Below, piece by piece: positions 48,287 through 56,157 of a stretch of DNA of 64,000 nt. Each line of letters starts with the position of its first letter. Positions within the stretch are counted from its first letter, which is position 1. A model generated the notes under the pieces. It was given only the letters and a program-made list of their open reading frames with translations, did not search any database and was not told the origin of the DNA. The DNA is from Lacunisphaera limnophila (lineage in GTDB: Bacteria; Verrucomicrobiota; Verrucomicrobiia; Opitutales; Opitutaceae), in NCBI RefSeq assembly GCF_001746835.1, contig NZ_CP016094.1, positions 1,860,001 through 1,924,000 on the forward strand, given 5' to 3'. The translations under genes and the position numbers were made by a program.

Positions 48287-49695
48287 GCACCGCGCCAACC
48301 ACCCCCGACCGGGACCAGGGCCTCAAGACCCGCGAATACATCGGCTACGCCCTCGGCGACACGGCCTCGAATTTCTTTTTCCAGACCTTCAACATTTTCC
48401 TGACCTACTACTACGTCGACGTGTGGGGGATCCCGGCGGCGGTGCTATTGTGGATGATGCCGATCGTGCGGCTCGTGGGCGCGTTGGACGACCCCATCAT
48501 CGGGCTGATCGCTGACCGCACGCAGTCGCGGTGGGGGAAGTTCCGGCCCTATCTGCTCTTCGGCGCGATCCCTTATGGCATCTGCGGCTACCTCGTGTTC
48601 GCCGGGCCCGACCTGGGGTCGCAGGGCAAGGTGGTCTACGCCTATGTCACCTACGCGCTGATGCTGCTGAGCTACTCGGTGATCAACGTGCCCTACTCAT
48701 CGCTGCTGGGCGTCATCAGCCCGTCGTCGCGCACGCGCACGGTGGCGTCGAGCTTCCGCTTCGTCGGGGCCTTTGGCGGTGCGTTCCTGATCTCCCTGCT
48801 GGTCCGGCCGCTCGTGAAGCACCTGGGCGCCGGCAACGAGATGCAGGGCTTCCAGCTGACGATGGCGATCTTCGCGGTGCTGTCGGTGCTCATGTTCTGG
48901 ACGACGTTCGCCACGACCAAGGAGCGGGTGACGCCGCCGCCCTCGCAGAAGACGAACGTCCGCGAGGAGCTGCGCGAGCTGTTCCGCAACTGGCCCTGGG
49001 TCACGCTGCTCATCGCCTCGGTCTTTTCCACGACCTTTGTCGCCCTGCGCTCGGGCAGCACGCTGTTCTATTTCAAGTATGTCGCCGGCGACGACGGCGC
49101 CCCGATCCTGTTCGGGCAGTTCGACCGCAGCACGGTATTTCTCGCCTCAGGCGCACTGGCGCAGGTGGCGGGCACGGCGATGCTGGGCGTCCTCGCCCGC
49201 CGCGTGGACAAGAAGTACGCGGCGACCGTCCTGAGTGCGATCACGGGGCTCTGCTTCCTGGCCTTCTTTTTTCTGCCGCCGGACCGTTTTGGCCTGCTGC
49301 TGGCCCTCAATGCGCTCGGTTATCTGTGCATGGGGCCGACCTCCGCGCTGACTTGGGCCCTGTACGGGGACGTGGCCGACTACGGGGAGTGGAAGTACGG
49401 CCGGCGCTCGACCGGACTGGTCTACTCGGCCTCGCTCTTCTCGATCAAGACCGGGATCATGTTCGGCGGCTACCTGCTGCCGCTCTTCCTCGACCGCTTC
49501 GGCTTCGTGCGCAACGCGACCCAGACGGCCACGGCGATCCTCGGCATCACCCTGGCGTTCTCCATCGTGCCGGGTGTCTTCGCCCTCCTGAAGGCCGTAG
49601 CGCTGTGGGTCTACCCGCTGGACCAGCGGCGCGTGGACGAGATTGAAAGCGAGCTGGCCGCCCGCCGGGCGGCGCCGGCCGCGCCGGCGGCCTGA
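48283..49695 (+). CDS. GPH-type sugar/cation symporter (MFS)
   Basis: A 470-residue transporter with about 12 membrane helices. The GPH family marks are present: YALGDTASNFFFQTFNIFLTYY at the start, LDDPIIGLIADRTQSRWGKFRPY and YGDVADYGEWKYGRRSTGLVYSA. Relatives import glycosides, pentosides or hexuronides with Na+ or H+. It overlaps the metallo-beta-lactamase gene by four bases, an unusual operon partner. Confidence 0.92.
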   Translation: MSTAPTTPDRDQGLKTREYIGYALGDTASNFFFQTFNIFLTYYYVDVWGIPAAVLLWMMPIVRLVGALDDPIIGLIADRTQSRWGKFRPYLLFGAIPYGICGYLVFAGPDLGSQGKVVYAYVTYALMLLSYSVINVPYSSLLGVISPSSRTRTVASSFRFVGAFGGAFLISLLVRPLVKHLGAGNEMQGFQLTMAIFAVLSVLMFWTTFATTKERVTPPPSQKTNVREELRELFRNWPWVTLLIASVFSTTFVALRSGSTLFYFKYVAGDDGAPILFGQFDRSTVFLASGALAQVAGTAMLGVLARRVDKKYAATVLSAITGLCFLAFFFLPPDRFGLLLALNALGYLCMGPTSALTWALYGDVADYGEWKYGRRSTGLVYSASLFSIKTGIMFGGYLLPLFLDRFGFVRNATQTATAILGITLAFSIVPGVFALLKAVALWVYPLDQRRVDEIESELAARRAAPAAPAA

Positions 49696-49714
49696 CCTGC
49701 CGCGCGGCGAGGTG

Positions 49715-49798
49715 TGCCCGGGGTGGGACTCGAACCCACACTCCTTTGCAGGCCACGGATTTTAAGTCCGATGCGTATACCAATTCCGCCACCCGGGC
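49715..49798 (-). tRNA. tRNA-Leu (anticodon UAA)
   Basis: An 84-base tRNA on the minus strand. The acceptor stem is GCCCGGG paired with CCCGGGC, the D-arm is GCGGAATTGGTATACGC, and the anticodon loop CTTAAAA sits within CGGACTTAAAATCCG. A long class II variable arm precedes the T-arm GTGGGTTCGAGTCCCAC. The 3' CCA is not encoded (CACC follows the discriminator A). Confidence 0.95.
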
Positions 49799-49909
49799 GA
49801 GGTTTGGGATTGCCGAAACAGGATTGCGGAATGAAGTGGGCCCCGTGGCAAGAGTCTTCCCCATGCCGTCATCACGGTCGCGCCCGGTCGCGGCGGTCCG
49901 TTTGCACGC

Positions 49910-50488
49910 ATGAAGATCGGTTTCCTGGGCGGCAGTTTTGACCCGGTCCATTTCGGCCACCTGATCGCGGCGCAGGATGTCTATGAACAGTTCAAATTCG
50001 ACCGGCTGTTCCTGGTGCCGGCGGCACAGGCGCCCTTGAAGCCGAATGACGTGCAGTCCTCCGTGGAGGACCGGCTGGCCATGCTGCAGGCCGCCTGCGA
50101 GTGGGACCGGCGCTTTGAGATCGCGGACTACGAGCTGCGCAAGGGCGGCGTGAGCTACACCATCGACTCCGTGCGGCATTTCCGGGCCCAGTTTCCCGAC
50201 GACGAGCTGCATTGGGTCATCGGCGGCGACCAGCTGCCCCTTTTGCACAAGTGGAAGGAGATCGAGGAGCTGGCGCGGGAGGTGAAGTTCATCTTCCTCG
50301 AGCGGCCGCGTCATCCGGACAAGCCGCACGTCGACATCCCCGGGCTCCGGCTGCAGCGTTGCGACGGCCACCTGATCGAGATCAGCTCCAGCGAACTGCG
50401 CCAGCGCGTCAAAGAGGGGCGCTCCCTGCACTATTTCTGCCCGCAGAAAGTAATCGCCTATATCGAAAGCCGGCAGCTTTATCGCTGA
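49910..50488 (+). CDS. nadD: nicotinate-nucleotide adenylyltransferase
   Basis: A 192-residue enzyme of NAD synthesis that joins ATP and nicotinate mononucleotide. It has the nucleotidyltransferase motif GGSFDPVHFGH at residues 7-17, WVIGGDQLPLLHKW in the middle and the ISSSELRQRV motif near the end. The length is normal. It is directly followed by rsfS (6 bases), an arrangement common in bacteria. Confidence 0.95.
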   Translation: MKIGFLGGSFDPVHFGHLIAAQDVYEQFKFDRLFLVPAAQAPLKPNDVQSSVEDRLAMLQAACEWDRRFEIADYELRKGGVSYTIDSVRHFRAQFPDDELHWVIGGDQLPLLHKWKEIEELAREVKFIFLERPRHPDKPHVDIPGLRLQRCDGHLIEISSSELRQRVKEGRSLHYFCPQKVIAYIESRQLYR

Positions 50489-50494
50489 GACCCG

Positions 50495-50980
50495 ATGAAA
50501 CCCAAATCCACCCGCAAGCCCGCCACCGCCAAGCCGGCCAAGGTCGTCAAGGCCGCCAAACCGGCCAAAACCGTCAAGACCGTCAAGGTCGCCAAACCGG
50601 CCAAGGCCAAGGTTGCCCGCAAGACGAGCCCGACGCTCGGCCTGTTGAAACTGATCGTGTCGGCCCTGGACGGCAAGAAGGCGGACCACCTGCGCGTGCT
50701 GGATGTGAGCGAGCAATCGAGCATCACCGATTTTCTGGTGTTGGCCAACGGCACCTCCGAGCCCCACCTGCGCGCCCTGCGCGTCGAGTTGGAGAAGGTG
50801 CTTGATGCCGAGAAAGCGAGGATACTGGGCATGGATGCCACCCAAGGCAGCGGCTGGATCGTCGTGGACGCCTTCGAGGTCATGGTGCATCTTTTTACCC
50901 CCGAAAACCGCGATAAGTACCGGATGGAGACCCTTTGGCGAGATGCCACCGAAGTTCCTGTCAGTCAGCTTATAAGCTAA
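50495..50980 (+). CDS. rsfS: ribosomal silencing factor RsfS with basic N-terminal tail
   Basis: A 161-residue protein. Residues 47-161 are the RsfS/Iojap domain (ALDGKKADHLRVLDVSEQSS, ITDFLVLANGTSEPHLRAL, VVDAFEVMVHLFTPENRDKY), which binds ribosomal protein uL14 and blocks subunit joining. Residues 1-46 are an added Lys/Ala/Pro/Val tail (repeats of KPAK and KTVK), absent from standard RsfS of about 105-120 residues. The tail may bind rRNA. It follows nadD in one operon. Confidence 0.9.
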   Translation: MKPKSTRKPATAKPAKVVKAAKPAKTVKTVKVAKPAKAKVARKTSPTLGLLKLIVSALDGKKADHLRVLDVSEQSSITDFLVLANGTSEPHLRALRVELEKVLDAEKARILGMDATQGSGWIVVDAFEVMVHLFTPENRDKYRMETLWRDATEVPVSQLIS

Positions 50981-51090
50981 TTTTAGGCGCGGCTTTTCCT
51001 GCGGGGAGGGTGGGGCCAAAGTAACCTGATACATCAGGCCATCGCGCGAGGGTGATTACATATTTTACTATCCCTTTAAAGAGTTAACCC

Positions 51091-51119
51091 TTGTCACTCC
51101 CGTCCCGGTTTCGTCTGAT
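51091..51119 (+). promoter_or_regulatory. putative promoter of the pilin gene
   Basis: TTGTCA (51091-51096), a 17-base spacer and TCTGAT (51114-51119) fit a sigma-70-type promoter moderately well. The transcript would start about 50 bases before the ATG at 51177. A small perfect dyad GCACA-TAC-TGTGC lies just downstream at 51131-51143. No clear Shine-Dalgarno is seen. The rest of the 196-base gap is relatively AT-rich with nothing else evident. Confidence 0.4.
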
Positions 51120-51176
51120 GCAAACCTCTCGCACATACTGTGCGGGTCTCGTACATAACCAGAATAAATCCATAAT

Positions 51177-51524
51177 ATGAATACTCGTTCCACCAAGGGC
51201 TTCACCCTCGTCGAAATCATGATCGTCGTGGTCATCATCGGCCTCCTGGCCGCCATGGCCATTCCGGCCTTCCAGAAGGTCCGTCAGTCCTCCCAGGACA
51301 AGGCCGTGTTGAACAACGCGCGCCAGCTGTCCGCCGCTGCCGACCAGTACTACCTGGAGAACGGTGTCTCCACGGTCGCTTCGAGCAACCTCGTTGGCTC
51401 CGGTGCCTACGTCAAGGCCATCAACACGGTTGCCGGCGAGACCTATCCGGCCGGTTACTCGCAGGGCATCACCATCACGATCCTGTCGGTCGCTGGTGCT
51501 CGCACGATCACCTACGCCCCGTAA
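51177..51524 (+). CDS. type IV pilin-like protein
   Basis: A 115-residue prepilin. The short basic leader MNTRSTKG is cut before FTLVEIMIVVVIIGLLAAMA, the standard N-methylation and assembly helix with Glu5. The small globular part contains NNARQLSAAADQYYLENG, typical of type II pseudopilins and Verrucomicrobial pilins. There is no disulfide loop. It has a plausible own promoter and a strong terminator, so it is probably highly expressed as the main pilin. No assembly ATPase or platform gene is in the window. Confidence 0.93.
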   Translation: MNTRSTKGFTLVEIMIVVVIIGLLAAMAIPAFQKVRQSSQDKAVLNNARQLSAAADQYYLENGVSTVASSNLVGSGAYVKAINTVAGETYPAGYSQGITITILSVAGARTITYAP

Positions 51525-51550
51525 TTCGGGCTGGGTCCAAAACTTCAAGA

Positions 51551-51578
51551 GCCGTCCCGCAAGGGGCGGCTTTTTTTT
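51551..51578 (+). terminator. intrinsic terminator after the pilin gene
   Basis: An 8-bp stem (gccgtccc / ggggcggc, one G-T pair) with a GCAA loop is followed by eight T. It lies 26 bases after the stop codon. Confidence 0.93.
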
Positions 51579-51662
51579 GCCCGGATGACGCGGTCTCCGC
51601 CACCCCGGAGGCAGAATCGAGCTTTTGTTTTACGCCGGCCCTGTCCATTTTCACCCCGCCCT

Positions 51663-53516
51663 ATGAAAACCCTTCGAGCGTTGATCGCGGACCGGTGGCT
51701 GCAGCTGTTCCTCCTCAGCGCCGTGGCGGCCGTCGTCCTGGGTTTTTTCACGCTGAGCGACGAGCTCGCGATGCGCGTCGTGATTTATGGCGGGTACTGG
51801 GTGATGCTCGGGTTGGTGGTGCTCTTCGCGCGTAGCCTCTGGCGGCTCGGTCCGCCGGATCCGGCGGCCTGGGTGGCCGCGCCCCGCTGGCCGATCGCCC
51901 TGATTCTGGGCTGCGGGACGCTCCTGCTCGTGCATGAAGCCTATGGGTTCAAGATCCTGATGGATGAGGCCATGCTCCTCGGCACCTCGATGAGCATGCA
52001 TTTTGACAAGATGGCGCTCGTCCCGATGCGGGGCCACGACATCCAGGGGGCGTTCCAGATCATGGGCGGCGAGTTGGACAAGCGGCCGCTACTTCATCCT
52101 TTTCTGCTGTCGGTCCTGCACGACCTGACGGGTTACCGGCCGGAAAATGCCTTCGTGCTCAATACCGGTCTGACCTTTGTCCTGCTGACCCTGGCCTATG
52201 ACGCCGGGCGCCGGATCGCGGGCCGGGCCGCGGGCGCACTGACGGTACTCCTGCTCACCAGCCTGCCGCTCCTCGCGCAAAACGCGACGGGCGGAGGTTT
52301 TGAAATTTTGAATCTCGTGATGATCCTGGCGAGCCTGCTGCTGGGCATGCGGGCGTTGGAACAGCGCGACGGCCGGTCGCTGGAGGCGCTCCTGCTGGCC
52401 GGCATCCTGCTGGCCAGCACGCGTTATGAATCCGTGCTGTTTCTGCTGCCAGTCGGCCTGGTGATCCTGCGGGTATGGTGGGTCGAGCAGCGTCCGGTGC
52501 TGACCCCCGTGCTGGTACTGGGACCGCTCCTGCTGGTGCCTTATGCCCTGCACAACCGGGTTTTCAGCGCCCGCACCACCGCGTGGGAACTGGCGAGCAA
52601 GCCGGGTTTTGAGCGCCCCTTTGACCCGGCCTACCTGCCCGACAACCTGGCGCATGCGCTGAATTTTTTCTTCGACGCCAGCGGCGAGCAATCCAACTCC
52701 CTGGTGATCGCCGTCCTCGGCTTTCTGGCGGCGCCGTTTTTCGCCCTGTGGGTGTACAAGACCCTGCGTAGTCTGCGCACCGCGGTCCCCGCCCGCGCGG
52801 CCCTGGCCGTCTTTTCCCTGGGCTTCGCCGCCCACACGCTCCTGCTCCTCTGTTATTTCTGGGGCAAGTTCGACGACCCCGTGATCCGGCGGCTGAGCCT
52901 GCCGCTCAATCTCGGCCTCGTGCTCGCCGTGGTGGGCGCCGCCGCCGGCTTTGGGGCGGGCCCGCGGATCTGGCGGGGACTGGCCCTGCTGACCGGGGTG
53001 GGGACCTTCGTTTTTTCCATCCCGGTGATGGCCCGGCATGATTACTCGCTCGATTATTATGTCGGTCGGGAGATGGAGTGGCGGCGAGACTTCATCGCCG
53101 CCCATCCGCTGAAGGATTATCTCTTCATCGATAACAACAGCATCATGTGGATCACCCATCTCGTCTCGGCCACGCCCTTCACGCAGGCCCTGCACCGGAA
53201 AGACGTCATTCTCTTCAACCAGCGCAACCGGGTCTTCTCGGCCATCTATGTCTTCCAGCGGCTGAGGGTCGACCCTGTCTCGGGCGGGCTGAGTCTGGAG
53301 CCCGACGAGGATCTCGGGCCGGACTACCAACTTGAGCCGGTGATCGAGCAACGGTTCACTCCGTTTACCGTGAGTCGCATCAGCCGGGTGGTGGCGATCG
53401 CGGACGGCCCGGCCAGCCCGCCGGTCGTGGCCGGCCCCGGGCCCGTCCTCACGGCCGAGGAACGGGAGAAGGTCCGGCAGCAGTATCTCGAGGAGTTCAT
53501 CAAACAGCTGCCCTGA
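51663..53516 (+). CDS. GT-C-type membrane protein, probable glycosyltransferase (paralogue 1)
   Basis: A 617-residue protein with about 11-13 membrane helices. A short periplasmic loop after the second or third helix holds an acidic pair (ILMDEAMLLGTSMSMH), as in GT-C lipid-sugar-dependent glycosyltransferases. KRPLLHPFLLSVLHDLTGYR and LPLLAQNATGGGFEILNL follow. A soluble C-terminal part ends in a charged helix (EEREKVRQQYLEEFIKQLP). The next gene is a clear paralogue. The sugar and acceptor are unknown. The nearby pilin makes pilin glycosylation possible, but this is guesswork. Confidence 0.72.
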   Translation: MKTLRALIADRWLQLFLLSAVAAVVLGFFTLSDELAMRVVIYGGYWVMLGLVVLFARSLWRLGPPDPAAWVAAPRWPIALILGCGTLLLVHEAYGFKILMDEAMLLGTSMSMHFDKMALVPMRGHDIQGAFQIMGGELDKRPLLHPFLLSVLHDLTGYRPENAFVLNTGLTFVLLTLAYDAGRRIAGRAAGALTVLLLTSLPLLAQNATGGGFEILNLVMILASLLLGMRALEQRDGRSLEALLLAGILLASTRYESVLFLLPVGLVILRVWWVEQRPVLTPVLVLGPLLLVPYALHNRVFSARTTAWELASKPGFERPFDPAYLPDNLAHALNFFFDASGEQSNSLVIAVLGFLAAPFFALWVYKTLRSLRTAVPARAALAVFSLGFAAHTLLLLCYFWGKFDDPVIRRLSLPLNLGLVLAVVGAAAGFGAGPRIWRGLALLTGVGTFVFSIPVMARHDYSLDYYVGREMEWRRDFIAAHPLKDYLFIDNNSIMWITHLVSATPFTQALHRKDVILFNQRNRVFSAIYVFQRLRVDPVSGGLSLEPDEDLGPDYQLEPVIEQRFTPFTVSRISRVVAIADGPASPPVVAGPGPVLTAEEREKVRQQYLEEFIKQLP

Positions 53517-53518
53517 CC

Positions 53519-55297
53519 ATGGAATTCCGCCGAACTGCCCTTGCGGCCTGGCTGAGCCGGCCGGAGTCGCGCCTCGCCGCGCTGGGCTTGAGCGCGGTCG
53601 CCGCGGTCTGGTGGGGGTTTGTCGGCGTGGGCGTGCGGCCGGCGGAGCAGTTCCTCATGCGCGGCGGATACCATGTGATGACGCTGACCTTCGGGCTCTG
53701 GTTGTTCGCGCTGGCCCGGCTTTGGCGTGAGCGCGGGCCGGAGGCCCTGGCCTGGCCGGTGCGCGAACGGCTTCCCGCCCTCGCCCTGATCGCCGTGTGC
53801 TGCACCGTCGCCCTCGTGCACGAGAACTTCCGGAGCAAGATCCTCTACGACGAGTACGTGCTGCAATCCACCGCCTTCAACATGCACTACTTCCGGGATG
53901 TCGGCGTGATGGTGCGCGGTTACGACCTCCTCGGGACCTTTGTCTCGTTGGACAACTACCTCGACAAGCGGCCGTACTTTTATCCCTACCTGATCTCCCT
54001 GGTGCACGGGCTGTCGGGGTATCGTCCGGCCAACGCGATTGCCGTCAACGTGCTGTTGCTGCCCGTTTGCCTCGGGCTGGCCTACTGGCTGGGTCGCGGC
54101 CTGGCCGGCTGGCGCGGGGGCCTGCTTGCGGCGGGTCTCCTCGGCACGCTGCCGCTGCTGGCCCAGAATGCCACCGGGTCCGGGATGGAGCTCACCAACC
54201 TCACCATGCTGCTCGCCTGCGTCGTGCTGGCCGGGGCGTGGCTGGAGCGGCCGGACGAGACGCGGCTCACGGCCTTCGTGCTGGCCGGGGTGCTGCTGAC
54301 GCAATGCCGATATGAGTCCGCGCTCTACGTCGTGGCCGTGGTGGCGGTGGTGCTGGCTGGCTGGTGGCGGGCGCGGCGCTGCGTGGTCGCCTGGCCCGTC
54401 GTGGTGGCCCCGCTGCTGCTGATGCCGGTGGCCTGGCACCAGCGGGTGCTGTCGGCCAGTCCCGTGCTGTGGGAGATGAAGGCGGATCAGGTGAGCCGCT
54501 TCGGCCTGGAGTACCTCGAGGGGAACCTGCGGGGCGTGATCGGACATCTGTTTTCGTGGAACACGCAGCAGGCCAATTCCCCGCTGCTCTCCGTGCTGGG
54601 AATCGCGGCCCTGCTCTGGGTTGCCGCCTGGCTGGTCTGGCGCGGGCTGCGGGGTCCCCGGGCGGTCGCCGCCCGGCACCTGCCCTGGCTGTTGTTCGGT
54701 GCCGTGATCTGCGCCAACACCGCGTTGATCCAGTTCTATTTCTGGGGTTCGTTGTCCGATCCCATGGCAGCCCGCTTCGGCCTGCCGTTGTGCGTGCTGC
54801 TGGCCTTCGCGGTCGTGTTTCTGGCGCGTTGGCTTGACCGGCGCCTGCCCGCCACGCCCTGGCTGCTGGCGCTGCTGGCGGTGGCGTTTCTCGGCTTCGC
54901 GCTGCCGCGGCAGGCGCGCCACCACTATTCGAACTTGGGCAATGACGAGATCGAGTGGGAGCGTCGCTTTGTGGCGGACCGGGCCCCGGTCAGCCGCCTC
55001 ATCATCACGAACAAGTCCTCGCTCCCCTGGCTGATGGAGCAGACCCCTTCCATCCTGCTGCCGCGTGCGCGAATCCTGGAGGACCGCCTGCGGCTGCACC
55101 TGGCCCGGCGGACCTTCGGGGAGATCCTTGTCATGCAGTCGCTGCGACCGACGAACGCCCGCGGCGGCCACCAGCTCGTGCCCGAGGAGGAGCTGCCGCC
55201 GGGCTTTGCCCTCGAGTTCATCACGGAGAAGCGCTTCGGCACCAAGATCGCCCGCATCAGCCGGCTGGTCGCCGTGACGAAAGGAGGCGAGGGATGA
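53519..55297 (+). CDS. GT-C-type membrane protein, probable glycosyltransferase (paralogue 2)
   Basis: A 592-residue polytopic protein parallel to its upstream neighbour. The shared elements are the loop ILYDEYVLQSTAFNMHYFR, DKRPYFYPYLISLVHGLSGYR, LPLLAQNATGSGMELTNL and RYESALY. The ATG lies just 2 bases after the upstream stop, so the two are translationally coupled. The C-terminus lacks the charged tail of paralogue 1. Tandem duplication followed by divergence is likely. Confidence 0.72.
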   Translation: MEFRRTALAAWLSRPESRLAALGLSAVAAVWWGFVGVGVRPAEQFLMRGGYHVMTLTFGLWLFALARLWRERGPEALAWPVRERLPALALIAVCCTVALVHENFRSKILYDEYVLQSTAFNMHYFRDVGVMVRGYDLLGTFVSLDNYLDKRPYFYPYLISLVHGLSGYRPANAIAVNVLLLPVCLGLAYWLGRGLAGWRGGLLAAGLLGTLPLLAQNATGSGMELTNLTMLLACVVLAGAWLERPDETRLTAFVLAGVLLTQCRYESALYVVAVVAVVLAGWWRARRCVVAWPVVVAPLLLMPVAWHQRVLSASPVLWEMKADQVSRFGLEYLEGNLRGVIGHLFSWNTQQANSPLLSVLGIAALLWVAAWLVWRGLRGPRAVAARHLPWLLFGAVICANTALIQFYFWGSLSDPMAARFGLPLCVLLAFAVVFLARWLDRRLPATPWLLALLAVAFLGFALPRQARHHYSNLGNDEIEWERRFVADRAPVSRLIITNKSSLPWLMEQTPSILLPRARILEDRLRLHLARRTFGEILVMQSLRPTNARGGHQLVPEEELPPGFALEFITEKRFGTKIARISRLVAVTKGGEG

Positions 55298-56052
55298 GCG
55301 AAGCGGAGCAAACCTACGATCTGGCCCATCTCGGGGGCAGCGCCGTCAAGTGGCGTGATTCCGCCGCCTTGCGGGCCGTCTATGGCGACATCCTGCGGGG
55401 CATGCAGGCCGCCTGCGGGCCGGGCCCGACGCTGGAAATCGGCTCTGGCATCGGGGTGGCGCGCGAGGTGTGTCCCGACTGGGTGCTGAGCGACGTCGTG
55501 GCCACGCCCCATGTCAGCCGCGCGGTGTCGGCCTACGAGATTCCGGCGGAGGCCTGGGGCAACATCGTGGCGTTCGACGTGCTCCATCACCTGCGCGAGC
55601 CGCTGCGGTTCTTTGCCAGTGCGGCCGACGCGTTGCGGCCCGGCGGCCGCATCGTGCTGACCGAACCGGCCGGCACGCCGGGCGGCTGCCTGTTCTACCG
55701 GTTGTTTCATCCCGAGCCCTGTCTGCCGGCGGAGATCATCCCGCCCTACAGCTTTGCCGCGGATGAGGACGGCTTGTTTGCGAACATGGGCATGGCGCAT
55801 GCGCTTTTCGGCCGGGAGCGGATCCGGTTTGCGCGGATCCTGCAGGACTTCGGCCTGCGGGTGGTGACGGTGCGTTACCGTGATCTGCTGGCCTATCCGG
55901 CCACCGGAGGTTTTTCCCGGCCGGCGCTCCTGCCTGCTCCTGTGCTGCGCGGGATGCTCACGCTCGAGTCGGCCTTGCCGCAGGCGATGCTGCGTCTGCT
56001 CGCTCTCCGCATGCTCGTGGTGCTGGAGCGTGCTCCGACTAAGTCCGCGTAA
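55294..56052 (+). CDS. class I SAM-dependent methyltransferase
   Basis: A 252-residue protein. The SAM-binding motif is LEIGSGIGVAREV, then NIVAFDVLHHLREPLRFFAS and LRPGGRIVLTEPAG. The start ATG overlaps the upstream stop (ATGA) and has a good Shine-Dalgarno (aaaggagg). It is therefore the third gene of the operon with the two GT-C-type proteins. It may methylate a glycan or its lipid carrier; the substrate is not evident. Confidence 0.87.
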   Translation: MSEAEQTYDLAHLGGSAVKWRDSAALRAVYGDILRGMQAACGPGPTLEIGSGIGVAREVCPDWVLSDVVATPHVSRAVSAYEIPAEAWGNIVAFDVLHHLREPLRFFASAADALRPGGRIVLTEPAGTPGGCLFYRLFHPEPCLPAEIIPPYSFAADEDGLFANMGMAHALFGRERIRFARILQDFGLRVVTVRYRDLLAYPATGGFSRPALLPAPVLRGMLTLESALPQAMLRLLALRMLVVLERAPTKSA

Positions 56053-56157
56053 CGCGGCGCGGGCTCGCGTTCGGAAGGCGCTTCGAATGTCGCGGGAATT
56101 TCCGTCGACCTCCCTCAACAGAGGCGGCTGATCGCGGACGCACGAATGACTGGCTGG

